From the NCBI RefSeq assembly GCF_000816145.1, contig NZ_CP007141.1, forward strand, positions 1,240,001 through 1,304,000: a stretch of 64,000 nucleotides of DNA, given 5' to 3'. A program made the position numbers and the translations under genes. This DNA is from Pseudothermotoga hypogea DSM 11164 = NBRC 106472 (lineage in GTDB: Bacteria; Thermotogota; Thermotogae; Thermotogales; DSM-5069). Shown here piece after piece: positions 48,513 through 57,521 of this stretch (position 1 is its first letter; each line of letters opens with the position of its first letter). Below the pieces are notes generated by a model. It searched no databases. It was given only the letters and a program-made list of their open reading frames with translations, and was not told the origin of the DNA.

Positions 48513-49835
48513 TCACACCTCCCAACCTTCAAAGCGCACCACTTCTATGTGTGTTTCGAGGTGCACTTTCTTGTTGTGCGTCTCGGCTTCGCCAAGCTGG
48601 TTGTCCGTGGGATCTTCTCTGTAGAACCTCGGTTCGGGCACGAACTGTTTCATGAAGTCGTCGTTGGCGACCATTCTGAAGCCGTCGAGGTTCCCAAAGT
48701 AAAAGCTGCGGAGTTTCTCATCGTACCTCCTCGCACCACCGAAAGAGGGATCCGCAGGGAGCCATCCGTACGGTTCGACATAAAAGAGCGCCCAATCGTG
48801 TGGCGAGACAAAGTAAGGTGTCACGTACCAACCCGACTGCCATCTCGCAGGAACCTTCGCGATCCTGCACATGGTTATGAACAAGAGCGCTTGAAAGCCA
48901 CAATCACCTCTCAGGTTCTCTGCGACGTATTGGGATATGTTTTCGTAAGTTGAGTAGGGTCTCACGTAAGAATACCTCACCTTAGTCGTGATCCAGTCGT
49001 AAATACGTTTAGCTTTCAGATAAGGGTTCGTTTCGTTGTTCACGATTTGCTGAGTGAGATGTCTTATGTAATGCGTGAAAACTATGTGGGGAGGTTCTTC
49101 ATCCAAGAATTCATCCATGTCGCACGTTTGAACCTCAGAAGGATCTATCTTGTTGATCCACTCTCGAATCTTGTATCCGAATTCTACAACGTATTCCTTG
49201 CTTGTCCCTTCGAAAAAGATCGTTCTCTGTGGAACATCATTGTCCGCCAAGAAATAATTCTCGTCGCTGACGTAGAGCAATTTCACATCCTCTACTTGAA
49301 GACCCTTCTTTGGAAACGGAAGCCAGACTCTGAAGTAGTCATCGTGTGAATCCACTTTCACCTTCAATTTCACTTGTATCGTGTAAGTCTTTGGTGCAGC
49401 CCCTTCGGCTAGCGCCCTTATTCTTCGCTCGATCAACTCTCTGTGTTCTTCTTCCTCCGGATCTCTTTTCATCCTGTTCTTGTACTCTGGCCGAGCGAAA
49501 CCGATGTTCTGAATGAACCTCTCGAAGAACCTTCTCTTTCTGTTGACGAGTATGAAGTCAACACAACCTTCGTCGATGAGTCTGTAGAATTCTTCGTAAT
49601 CGAGATCTCTGATCATTTCTTTTGCTTTTTCCAGAGCGTCCGATTCGTCGTACGGGTATGCAGCGAGCAATCTCTTGATCCTGAACTTTTCGTACTCGAG
49701 TCGCTGCCTTTGTAGATCGCTGATCCGTGTGTCTCTTAACCACCTGTCAATCAACGCCATCGCCGCTTCCCAGTCGCCGATCTCTTCGAACCGTCGCACG
49801 TTCTCAGGAATGCCGCACACCAGGAACTCATGCAC
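48513..49835 (-). CDS. Transglutaminase-like cysteine protease-fold protein
   Basis: About 440 residues. The N-terminal 140 residues are helical (repeat-like, rich in Asp/Glu/Arg), followed by a beta-rich region. A transglutaminase core has Cys in RGDCGFQALLF, His in SPHDWALFYVEP and Asp in PADPSFGG, a complete Cys-His-Asp triad. There is no signal peptide. In this locus it is most likely a peptidase or amidase acting on gamma-glutamyl or murein peptides. GTG 49835 is preferred (GGGGGTG, 6 bases upstream), overlapping the isomerase stop. Confidence 0.85.
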   Translation of the reverse strand: MHEFLVCGIPENVRRFEEIGDWEAAMALIDRWLRDTRISDLQRQRLEYEKFRIKRLLAAYPYDESDALEKAKEMIRDLDYEEFYRLIDEGCVDFILVNRKRRFFERFIQNIGFARPEYKNRMKRDPEEEEHRELIERRIRALAEGAAPKTYTIQVKLKVKVDSHDDYFRVWLPFPKKGLQVEDVKLLYVSDENYFLADNDVPQRTIFFEGTSKEYVVEFGYKIREWINKIDPSEVQTCDMDEFLDEEPPHIVFTHYIRHLTQQIVNNETNPYLKAKRIYDWITTKVRYSYVRPYSTYENISQYVAENLRGDCGFQALLFITMCRIAKVPARWQSGWYVTPYFVSPHDWALFYVEPYGWLPADPSFGGARRYDEKLRSFYFGNLDGFRMVANDDFMKQFVPEPRFYREDPTDNQLGEAETHNKKVHLETHIEVVRFEGWEV

Positions 49836-50700
49836 GTTGAACACCCCCAACATTCGACAAGGCCTTCAACTTTTCTAATGTTTCAGGAATGTCCCTTTCG
49901 AACCTGTTCAAATCGTTTATCTCGAGAACGACTATGCCATCGAATCTTTCACGCACCAGTTCGAACACTCGCTCGAACGGAATTTTTCCAAGTCCTAAAG
50001 GTAAATGTAAATCCCCCACCCCGTACAAGTAAGCGAAATGGAGCTCTCTCGAGAGTGAACTTTCAGCATCGTCTTCTGGTTTTCCAAAATTGTCGTGAAC
50101 GTGCAGTTCGAAAGTATGGGGAAGTCCGAGAGTGAGCTGTTCCAATAACTTTTGCTCGTCCCCTTTCACTCTCAGGAAGAGATGTCCCACATCGATCAAG
50201 AGTTTCACCTGCGGATGGTTCGCGGCTGTAACAATCTGCAAAGTGTGTTCCACCAGCTGTTTGGTGTTCTCAACGACAAGACAGACGTTCGTCCTCTCAA
50301 GTTTGGTGCAGAGTCTTTTCAGATTCTCGATCTCTCTACGTTTTTTCTCTTCGTCTTTACCAAACCAACCGGAGTGATGGACGACCGTCAGCGCGCCTAT
50401 ACTGGAAGCGAAGTCAATGGTCGCCGAGAGGATCTGAAGATCTTCTTTCCTGTCTGAAGTCAGATCCACAGGGTCTGGTCCGTGAACTGTGAACTTCAGA
50501 CTCGAACGCTTCAGAACCTGTGCGATACGGTTCAATCTTTCGGGGACGATCTCACCGTTAAAGATGACATCCAGACCTGCGGGGGGAATCTCGACACAGT
50601 CGAACCCAAGACATTCAAACTTCTCGAGTTCTTCTTTGAATTTCTCTTCTGAACCAGACAGACGCTTCGTGTCGATGTTTATTCCAATCAATCTGACCAC
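49828..50700 (-). CDS. Sugar phosphate isomerase/epimerase-like TIM barrel
   Basis: About 290 residues of the AP-endonuclease-2/xylose-isomerase-like superfamily. Barrel strands and metal ligands are seen in FTVHGPD, LTVVHHSGW, CLVVENTKQ, LLIDVGHL, FELHVHDN and IVVLEIND. It is the first gene of the minus-strand arm. GTG 50700 follows GGTGA; the longer frame upstream lacks support. The substrate is unknown; a sugar linked to a muropeptide is possible. Confidence 0.82.
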   Translation of the reverse strand: MVRLIGINIDTKRLSGSEEKFKEELEKFECLGFDCVEIPPAGLDVIFNGEIVPERLNRIAQVLKRSSLKFTVHGPDPVDLTSDRKEDLQILSATIDFASSIGALTVVHHSGWFGKDEEKKRREIENLKRLCTKLERTNVCLVVENTKQLVEHTLQIVTAANHPQVKLLIDVGHLFLRVKGDEQKLLEQLTLGLPHTFELHVHDNFGKPEDDAESSLSRELHFAYLYGVGDLHLPLGLGKIPFERVFELVRERFDGIVVLEINDLNRFERDIPETLEKLKALSNVGGVQRA

Positions 50701-50747
50701 ACTGTCACCTTCGTCTTTTGTAATTTTTCGAAACAGTCTGTAATGGA

Positions 50748-50783
50748 TTGACACCAATCGTAACCTTTGCTATAGTTATTATA
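50748..50783. promoter_or_regulatory. Interlocked divergent promoters of the peptide-salvage island
   Basis: On the plus strand TTGACA (50748-50753), a 17-base spacer and TATAGT (50771-50776) form a near-consensus promoter for the ABC operon, with a leader of about 134 bases. On the minus strand TATAAT (50783-50778) serves the isomerase operon with a leader near 70 bases. The two -10 boxes are one base apart. Confidence 0.7.
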
Positions 50784-50917
50784 GATGGCTTCATAGACCT
50801 CAGAGAAAAAGTACCGTCCACCACTTGAACCTTTGGGTGTCTGTTAAGATATCCTGTCGTTCCTTGAACTTGGTCTGATCTTTCAGTCTTATTCTATCTC
50901 TAAAAGGAGGGATTTGT

Positions 50918-52498
50918 GTGAGAAGGTTGCTCTTCGTGGTACTGTTGTGCGCAGCGGTCTTGCTCTTCGCAAGCGTTGAGGACAGCATCGTTCAAGTGGG
51001 ACGCACGCTCGAGAAGAACGGAATCAACGAGGTACGTTACGCGGTATGGGGCACTGGAGATCCCAACAGCGTGCTCAGGGTTCTGGGTATCGTTGAGGCG
51101 GCGAGGCGCATCAACGACATCTGGGCTAAGAACAACATCAACGTCAAGGTGATCATCAGAGAGACGCGTTACGAACTGGACTTCACGCAGATGTATCAGG
51201 AATTTTTGAGCAAGCAACCTCTTGGAACTGCTGGTGATTTTCTGGTGAACTCGTACGTGTACATCGCACCGCTCGCCGAAGAAGGTTATCTGCTCGATCT
51301 GACGCCGTACCTCGAGAAACACAAAGAGCTCCTCGATGACTTCTTTGCCTCTCACATCGAAGTGGCCAAGTACAAAGGAAGGATCTACGGCCTGCCACAG
51401 GACACCGAGGCGAGACCCTTCTACATCAGGAAAGACATCGCAGCCAAGGTTGGACTCGACCTGCACGGCTTGGACCAGAAGGTCTTGAAAGGTGAGTTCA
51501 CCTGGTTCGATGTCTACGAGTGGGCGAAGAAGACTGTTCAGTTGGGAGCCTCGCAGTGGGGTCTGATTCACAGAAGAGGAAGCGCACATCCTGACCTGAT
51601 GCAGTTCATACTCGCCTTTGGAAGCAAACTGTACGATCCTGCAGATGGGAAGCTCGTATTCGACAAAGAAGCGATCTACAAGTGGCTCACGATCGAGTGG
51701 GTCTTTGCGAGAGAGAAACTGCTTCCGTCCGACATGATGGCTTGGGATTGGGCAAAGCAGGTTCATCCGGCCATAGTTGATGGAAAGACTCTGTTCGACA
51801 TCGGTGGGACTTGGTACTGGACAGAGTGGCAAACCAAGGATTACTACACCGATCCGAAGACCGGGCAGATGAGGGGATTGAAACCCGAAGAGGTCGAGCA
51901 GTGGTTCTACTACACGCTGTTCCCGGCGGGAGAACCTGGAAAGAAACCCGTGACGCTGAGCCAGCCGTTCATGTGGATGGTCAGTTCGAAGGCCGGCGCG
52001 CAGAACCCCAAGTACAGCGCTCTGAAGTCCACCTACGATGAACTCGCTTTCCTGATCGTCGCTAAGGCGTCCGATCCAGAGATCAACGCCATACACAGCA
52101 TCATAAGTGCGCACTTGCCAGTTGGAAAAGCTTCGGCCGCGTTGCTCGCCAACAAAGAATGGCTCGACAAACTGTACAACCTCCAAATCGACCTCGATCC
52201 GAGCGTGAAAGAGAAGATCGCTGGCATCGTCAAAGCGACTGTCAATCCAATCAACGCAAAATTCTTGTCCGATGTTTCCTACATGCTCGATCACACCAAC
52301 TTCCCGCCGATACACCCGATGTACGCGAAGCTTGCGGCGATCTTCGCAGAGGTGGTCGACTACGTGTTGAGAGGTCAGATGGATCCGGCCAAAGCGATCG
52401 ACTACGCCATTGGTAAAATCAACGCGGATCTCGATCTCAAGGCCAGCGTGAAGATCATCAACGAGATACCGAAAGATTGGAGATTTGCTGGTAAATGA
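50918..52498 (+). CDS. ABC transporter extracellular solute-binding protein (family 1)
   Basis: A 526-residue binding protein, longer than most family 1 members, with signal peptide (RLLFVVLLCAAVLLFAS). Landmarks include IYGLPQDTEARPFYIRKD, TWFDVYEWAK and a C-terminal NADLDLKASVKI. GTG 50918 is preceded by AAGGAGGG. Sugar-type binding proteins of this size can bind oligosaccharides or glycopeptides; the downstream peptidases favour a muropeptide or glycopeptide ligand. Confidence 0.88.
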   Translation: MRRLLFVVLLCAAVLLFASVEDSIVQVGRTLEKNGINEVRYAVWGTGDPNSVLRVLGIVEAARRINDIWAKNNINVKVIIRETRYELDFTQMYQEFLSKQPLGTAGDFLVNSYVYIAPLAEEGYLLDLTPYLEKHKELLDDFFASHIEVAKYKGRIYGLPQDTEARPFYIRKDIAAKVGLDLHGLDQKVLKGEFTWFDVYEWAKKTVQLGASQWGLIHRRGSAHPDLMQFILAFGSKLYDPADGKLVFDKEAIYKWLTIEWVFAREKLLPSDMMAWDWAKQVHPAIVDGKTLFDIGGTWYWTEWQTKDYYTDPKTGQMRGLKPEEVEQWFYYTLFPAGEPGKKPVTLSQPFMWMVSSKAGAQNPKYSALKSTYDELAFLIVAKASDPEINAIHSIISAHLPVGKASAALLANKEWLDKLYNLQIDLDPSVKEKIAGIVKATVNPINAKFLSDVSYMLDHTNFPPIHPMYAKLAAIFAEVVDYVLRGQMDPAKAIDYAIGKINADLDLKASVKIINEIPKDWRFAGK

Positions 52499-53442
52499 CC
52501 AAGGAAAGATACTCAAGAAAGTGGGAGCTGTGGGCCTTCTTGGCCCCGGCTCTCGTTGTTGTGGTGATATTCTACGTCGTACCGCTCATCTTGACTGTAT
52601 ACACCAGCTTCACCCCTCTCAGAAACTGGAACATACAACGTTACGCGACGAGACTGATTGGTTTTTACAACTATCAGAAATTGTTCCACGCCATAGCGAA
52701 CGATCCGTCGGTGAGGGCGGTCTTTTTGACGACCGCAGTTTTCGTCGGTTGCACGTTGCTTGTGAACGTGCTCGGCGGTTTGATCTTAGCTTTGCTCACC
52801 TTTTTCGTTGATAAAAGGACGAACTCTATCGCGAGCACGATCTGGTTGTTACCAAGAATGTCACCCATCGCGGTGTACGGACTGGTCTGGTACTATTTCT
52901 TCCATGGCAGCAGTGTGGGCACTTTGAATTCCCTCTTTTTGAAACTCGGTTTCATCGACAAACCCGTCGCTTGGGGTCAGGCCTTCATTCCCTATGGTCC
53001 GTGGAGCGTGATCATCTTCGTCAACGGGCTGGTGGGTGTGAGTTTCGGAATGATCGTGCTCTCTTCGGCCATCAAGAGCATTCCGAGCGAGTTCGTCATC
53101 GCTGCGAGGGTCGATGGTGCGACGGACTGGCAGATCTGCAGGAGGGTTTTGATACCTCAAATCAAATGGCACATCATGTACGTCACCACATGGCAATTGC
53201 TGAGTCTGCTCACTTCTTACGCGCACACGTACCTTCTGGTGAGCTGGAGATTGGTGAACAAGTCTTACGGAACCCCCTGGGCTCTATATGTGTACGATCT
53301 TGCGTTCACAGGTGTGTTCGACCAAGGATTGGCGGCCGCGGCGGGAACCCTTCTGGTCCTGGTGGGAGGACTGCTCGGTCTGATGACGCTCAGAATACTG
53401 GGCTTTGGAAAGCTCATGACGGAGCCGCGTGGTGATATCTGA
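52495..53442 (+). CDS. ABC transporter permease (MalF type)
   Basis: A 315-residue permease with six helices and EAA loop VIAARVDGATDWQICRRVLIP (near residue 200). The ATG overlaps the binding-protein stop (ATGA), and the gene overlaps the next permease by one base. Confidence 0.9.
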   Translation: MTKERYSRKWELWAFLAPALVVVVIFYVVPLILTVYTSFTPLRNWNIQRYATRLIGFYNYQKLFHAIANDPSVRAVFLTTAVFVGCTLLVNVLGGLILALLTFFVDKRTNSIASTIWLLPRMSPIAVYGLVWYYFFHGSSVGTLNSLFLKLGFIDKPVAWGQAFIPYGPWSVIIFVNGLVGVSFGMIVLSSAIKSIPSEFVIAARVDGATDWQICRRVLIPQIKWHIMYVTTWQLLSLLTSYAHTYLLVSWRLVNKSYGTPWALYVYDLAFTGVFDQGLAAAAGTLLVLVGGLLGLMTLRILGFGKLMTEPRGDI

Positions 53443-54317
53443 TGAGTCTGGGCGATGTGGAAGTTCGAAGCAAGAGCAGACAGATCTTTTATTCCATCAT
53501 TCTAATAGCCTTCTCCGTGCCGGTGATCATGGCCTTTTCCATGCTCGTTCTTTCGAGCTTCGCAAACCAGATGGTGACGAACTTCGACTTTTCCAAGGTG
53601 AGATTCACGCTTAAGAACTGGCAACTTTTGTTTCAGGGCAGGATCGCCATAACTGGAGGGCTGAGGGAGAACATATTCCTCTACTTAATCAGCACGGCGA
53701 TCGTCGCACTCGGAGTGGCCATCGTCACCACGCTCGTTGGGACTCTTTCTGGCTATGCGATCTCAAGGATCAGGTTCAAAGGGAGAAAGTTCGTACTCTT
53801 GATGATGCTCATGTTGCACGCTCTGCCCGGTTCGATCCTCATCGTCGGAGTCTACTTTCTCTACAGGCTGTGGATGCCGACGAGTCTCAACGCGCTCCGA
53901 TATTTTTCTTTCTTCTATGTCATCATCGCCCGCGCCGCACTCGAAGTTCCACTCTCAGTGTGGCTCATGAAGGGCTTTTTCGATCTGCTGCCCTGGGAGA
54001 TAGAGTGGTCCGCGCTGGTCGATGGTGCTTCGAGACTCAAGACTTGGGCGAAGATCATGATGCCCTTGATAAAACCCGGTGTGGTGGCTATACTGATCTT
54101 TGGTTTTCTCGCTGGCTGGCAGGACATCATCTATGTCAGAACGTTTCTCATAGACAAGACGCTCGCAACCTTCATCGAATCGAATCTGGAAGCTGAGATG
54201 GCTTACATGCCTCTGCTCGCCGCTGCAGCCACGCTTTATCTTTTACCCACGATCTTCTTCTACATAAGTTCTCAGAAGCTTCTGTTCAAAGTCTACGCGG
54301 GTGGCATCAGGAGGTGA
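53442..54317 (+). CDS. ABC transporter permease (MalG type)
   Basis: A 291-residue permease with EAA loop EWSALVDGASRLKTWAKIMMP (near residue 190). It starts with TGATG coupling to the upstream permease and pairs with it in the membrane. Confidence 0.9.
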   Translation: MSLGDVEVRSKSRQIFYSIILIAFSVPVIMAFSMLVLSSFANQMVTNFDFSKVRFTLKNWQLLFQGRIAITGGLRENIFLYLISTAIVALGVAIVTTLVGTLSGYAISRIRFKGRKFVLLMMLMLHALPGSILIVGVYFLYRLWMPTSLNALRYFSFFYVIIARAALEVPLSVWLMKGFFDLLPWEIEWSALVDGASRLKTWAKIMMPLIKPGVVAILIFGFLAGWQDIIYVRTFLIDKTLATFIESNLEAEMAYMPLLAAAATLYLLPTIFFYISSQKLLFKVYAGGIRR

Positions 54318-54323
54318 AGGGTC

Positions 54324-55406
54324 TTGGCATCCATCGTGCTCGAGAACATCACGAAGAAGTTCGGCAAGGTTACGGCGCTCGATGGGGTGAATTTACAGAT
54401 AGACGACGGCGAGTTCATCGTGTTGCTCGGTCCATCGGGTAGCGGCAAAACCACGTTGATGTACCTGATCGCAGGCATCTACAGACCAACTTCTGGACGC
54501 ATCCTCTTCGACGGAAGGGACGTGACGAACCTGTCTCCAAAGGAGAGAAATGTGGGCCTGGTCTTTCAAAACTGGGCGCTCTATCCTCACATGAAGGTGT
54601 TCGACAACATAGCCTTCCCTCTGACCTTGAAGAAGACTGACAGAAACACGATCCAACAAAGGGTTCACGAAGTGGCAAGCATGCTCAAAATAGAAGCCCT
54701 CCTTGAGAGATACCCCTGGCAGTTGAGCGGTGGGCAACAACAACGTGTCGCCATTGCGAGAGCATTGGTGAAGCAACCTCAGATCCTTCTGTTCGATGAG
54801 CCGCTGAGCAACCTCGACGCGCTTTTGAGAATCGGTGTCAGGACGGAACTGAAAAGGTTACAGAAAGATTTGAAGATCACCTCGGTCTACGTCACGCACG
54901 ATCAAGCTGAAGCTTTGGCGATCGCAGACAGAATTGCAGTGATAAACAATGGAAAACTGATTCAAGTGGGCACACCGGAGGAAATTTATTACAAACCGAG
55001 ACACACGTTCGTGGCCGGCTTTGTGGGAAATCCACCCGCGAACCTCTTGAACGTTGAGTTCGATGGAACGAAATTGACGATACAGACTAAAACTTTCCAG
55101 GCCCCGGTCGAATTGCTGCAGAAGATCTCTGGCAGAAGAAGGATCGTTCTGGGCTTCAGGCCAGAGAAGGGAATCTTACTTGATCGCATCACAGAGAACG
55201 CCGTCGGTATCGAGGTACAGATTTACGAGGTCGAATCCATGGGAAGAGAACAAATCGTGACCGTTTCTATAGAACAGACGATGGTGAAAGTGCTGAGGCC
55301 CTCCGAAGAAAAGTTCCAGGTGGGTCAAAGGCTGTTTTTGTGTGTTGATATAAAAGATTTGATGCTTTTCGATTTCGACACGAACGAAGCGCTCGATGTT
55401 CAGTGA
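54324..55406 (+). CDS. ABC transporter ATP-binding protein (MsmK/UgpC type)
   Basis: A 360-residue ATPase. Walker A is GPSGSGKTTL (about residues 37-46), the Q-loop is VFQNWALYPHM, the signature LSGGQQQRVA, Walker B ILLFDEPLSNLD, and a C-terminal TOBE/OB domain follows GFRPEKGI. It energises this importer and could also serve the ATPase-less importer at 21956-24911. The start is TTG 54324 behind AGGTGA. Confidence 0.92.
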   Translation: MASIVLENITKKFGKVTALDGVNLQIDDGEFIVLLGPSGSGKTTLMYLIAGIYRPTSGRILFDGRDVTNLSPKERNVGLVFQNWALYPHMKVFDNIAFPLTLKKTDRNTIQQRVHEVASMLKIEALLERYPWQLSGGQQQRVAIARALVKQPQILLFDEPLSNLDALLRIGVRTELKRLQKDLKITSVYVTHDQAEALAIADRIAVINNGKLIQVGTPEEIYYKPRHTFVAGFVGNPPANLLNVEFDGTKLTIQTKTFQAPVELLQKISGRRRIVLGFRPEKGILLDRITENAVGIEVQIYEVESMGREQIVTVSIEQTMVKVLRPSEEKFQVGQRLFLCVDIKDLMLFDFDTNEALDVQ

Positions 55407-55427
55407 GTTTTGAGTTAACATATAACC

Positions 55428-56132
55428 GTGAGACCGATCGTGGGCATCAGCTGTTCGATGGATGAAGAGTCTTTAAAACTCAACATGAACTATTACCAAG
55501 CCGTCGAGGAAGCCGGTGGTTTGCCCATCCTCGTACCGATCCTCAAAGAGCAAGATAACCTGTACCAGTTGGCCAATCTTCTGGACGGAATGATCTTTTC
55601 CGGTGGAGTGGACATCGATCCTCACCACTACAACGAAGAGCCACACCTAGGTTTGGGACAGATAACACCAGAGAGAGACGAACTGGAAATAACGCTGTGC
55701 AGAATCCTCTACGAAATGAAAAGGCCCATCTTCGGCATCTGTAGAGGTATTCAGTTGATCAACGTTGCGCTCGGTGGAACACTCTATCAAGACATAAAGA
55801 CACAATTACCTAAGGTCCTGAAACACTACCAAGAAGCCCCAGCCCACAGTCCAACGCACGAGGTGTCCATCGAAAAGGACAGCTTGTTGTTCTCCATTGT
55901 GAAGAGGGAAAGTTTGAGAGTCAACAGTTTCCACCATCAGGCTGTGAAAGATGTCGCGGCAGCCTTGAGAATCGTTGCGAGGGCACAGGATGGCGTCGTC
56001 GAGGCGGTGGAATCCAACAACGACAGATTTGTCCTGGCAGTCCAGTGGCATCCAGAAAGAATGTTCAAACGACACAGAGAACACTTCGAACTGTTCAGGC
56101 GTTTCGTTGAAGAATGTGCAAAGAAGGGGTGA
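55428..56132 (+). CDS. Gamma-glutamyl hydrolase, peptidase C26 (PuuD-like)
   Basis: A 234-residue class I glutamine-amidotransferase-like hydrolase. The catalytic Cys lies in FGICRGIQL (near residue 105), with His and Glu in VQWHPERM (near 205). It has the FSGGVDIDPHHY motif of PuuD-type gamma-glutamyl-GABA hydrolases. In this operon it likely cleaves gamma-glutamyl bonds of imported peptides. GTG 55428 has no clear ribosome site. Confidence 0.87.
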   Translation: MRPIVGISCSMDEESLKLNMNYYQAVEEAGGLPILVPILKEQDNLYQLANLLDGMIFSGGVDIDPHHYNEEPHLGLGQITPERDELEITLCRILYEMKRPIFGICRGIQLINVALGGTLYQDIKTQLPKVLKHYQEAPAHSPTHEVSIEKDSLLFSIVKRESLRVNSFHHQAVKDVAAALRIVARAQDGVVEAVESNNDRFVLAVQWHPERMFKRHREHFELFRRFVEECAKKG

Positions 56133-56138
56133 TCGAAC

Positions 56139-56957
56139 GTGAAGATCTACATTTCTGCCGACATGGAGGGTATCTCCGGCGTTGTGGGGCTGGGTCACGT
56201 TTCACCTGGAGATAAAGAGTATGAGAGGTTCAGAAAACTGATGACTCGTGAGGTGAACGCAGTCGTAGAGGCAGCGGTCCAATGTGGAGCGAAGCAAGTT
56301 CTGATCAACGATTCTCACAACACGATGGACAACATCTTGATTGAAGAATTGCATCCTAAGGCTGTGCTCATCAGCGGTAGTCCAAAGCCCATGAGCATGA
56401 TGGAAGGCATAGATGAGAGTTTCGATGCCGTTTTCTTTGTGGGTTACCACGCAAGGGCAGGAAGCGCGCCCGCAATCATGGACCACACTTACACTGGAAG
56501 AGTCTTCTGTGTTGAGGTGAATGGAAAGAAATTGAGCGAAGCTGGATTGAACGCGAGGATCGCAGGTTGTTTCAACGTTCCCGTCGCGCTCGTGACGGGA
56601 GATCAACTCACCATAGAGTGTGCTAAACAGGAACTGAACGATTTCGTCGGTGTGATCGTCAAAGAAGCCGTCGGAAGGTACGCAGCGAAGATCTATCCGT
56701 TCGAGGTTGTGGAAGAAAAGTTGAAGGCTGGCGTCGAAGAAGCGATGCGCAGATTGAAAGAGTTCAAGCCAACGGTCGAGCGAGAGCCTGTGGAAGTGAA
56801 ACTCACCTTCTACAGTTCTGCTTTTGCTGAGACTGCTTCACTTCTTCCGAACGTTGAGCGACTCGACGCCAGAACCATCCGATACACGGCCAAAAATTAT
56901 CTGGAAGCTTACAGATTGCTCAGAGTCTGTCTCTCACTCTCTTCCCTGGCCAAATAG
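56139..56957 (+). CDS. dppA: D-aminopeptidase, M55 family (DppA)
   Basis: A 272-residue zinc peptidase of the DppA type. SADMEGISG begins the fold (Asp and Glu zinc ligands near residues 8-10), followed by VLINDSHNTMDN, VGYHARAG and the HTY segment. DppA removes D-amino acids from D-Ala-D-Ala and related peptides. The start is GTG 56139 behind GGGGTGA. Its 3' end overlaps the convergent padR gene by 24 bases. Confidence 0.92.
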   Translation: MKIYISADMEGISGVVGLGHVSPGDKEYERFRKLMTREVNAVVEAAVQCGAKQVLINDSHNTMDNILIEELHPKAVLISGSPKPMSMMEGIDESFDAVFFVGYHARAGSAPAIMDHTYTGRVFCVEVNGKKLSEAGLNARIAGCFNVPVALVTGDQLTIECAKQELNDFVGVIVKEAVGRYAAKIYPFEVVEEKLKAGVEEAMRRLKEFKPTVEREPVEVKLTFYSSAFAETASLLPNVERLDARTIRYTAKNYLEAYRLLRVCLSLSSLAK

Positions 56958-57305
56958 TTGCTCGTACCTTTTGAAAAACTCTTCGAGCAAATTCTTTTGA
57001 AATCTCAGTCTGTCTGCCAGGAAAGAAAGTCTCTGTTTGCCATCCTCGGTGATCCTGTACATTCTCCTGGCGGGTCCCCCACCGAGCACGTCCCATTCGG
57101 ACTGCACCAAACCTTCAGCCTCGAGACGCGCGAGCAACCTGTAGAGATTCCCCATGGGACCCACGCCTTCGAATCCCACGCCGAGCTCGCTCAACTTCTT
57201 GGCGATTTCGTAGCCATGAGCTGGTTCTTCTGCGATCAAGAGGAGCACGAGGGCCTCAAGAAAATGGCCCCCGCGCCCCATTCCGTGACCGTGACAGTGT
57301 CTCAC
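56934..57305 (-). CDS. PadR-family transcriptional regulator
   Basis: A 123-residue winged-helix protein: ALVLLLIAEEPAHGYEIAKKL, NLYRLLARLEAEGLV and GPARRMYRITEDGKQRL are typical PadR. The N-terminus is rich in His and Cys (HCHGHGMGRGGH), a possible metal-binding extension. GTG 57305 overlaps the stop of the small upstream gene. It probably represses its own operon and perhaps the nearby exporter. Confidence 0.9.
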   Translation of the reverse strand: MRHCHGHGMGRGGHFLEALVLLLIAEEPAHGYEIAKKLSELGVGFEGVGPMGNLYRLLARLEAEGLVQSEWDVLGGGPARRMYRITEDGKQRLSFLADRLRFQKNLLEEFFKRYEQLFGQGRE

Positions 57306-57502
57306 TGCACTTCTTCCCTTTTGAGCTCTTCATCGACGAGCTTCATTTCTTCTTCGAGCCATCTTCTGTATTCGCGGAGCGATTCCTTACTCGGTCTGTA
57401 CCAGGGATGAAAAGCCCAGCGGAAGAACCTCGGTCTGTGCCAAGACCAGCCGTGTCTGTATTGCATTCCCAGACCCCAGCACCAAGGTTTAGGACCGTAC
57501 AT
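57302..57502 (-). CDS. Small Trp/His/Arg-rich protein partnered with PadR
   Basis: 66 residues from ATG 57502, with GGAGGT 7 bases upstream. The first 40 residues are unusually rich in Trp, His, Pro and Arg (MYGPKPWCWGLG, then HGWSWHRPRF), and the last 25 form a charged helix. Small proteins of this composition often sit next to PadR genes (DUF5320-like). The function is unknown; metal or membrane association is conceivable. Confidence 0.7.
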   Translation of the reverse strand: MYGPKPWCWGLGMQYRHGWSWHRPRFFRWAFHPWYRPSKESLREYRRWLEEEMKLVDEELKREEVQ

Positions 57503-57521
57503 GTTCATCACCTCCGGGAAT

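Noticed and set aside
47547-48953. Plus-strand open frame of about 468 codons
   Set aside because: It is antisense to the epimerase and transglutaminase-like genes and shows no recognisable domain.
50900-52516. Long minus-strand open frame (over 500 codons)
   Set aside because: It lies exactly antisense to the ABC binding protein, has no motif or ribosome site, and results from codon bias of the real gene.
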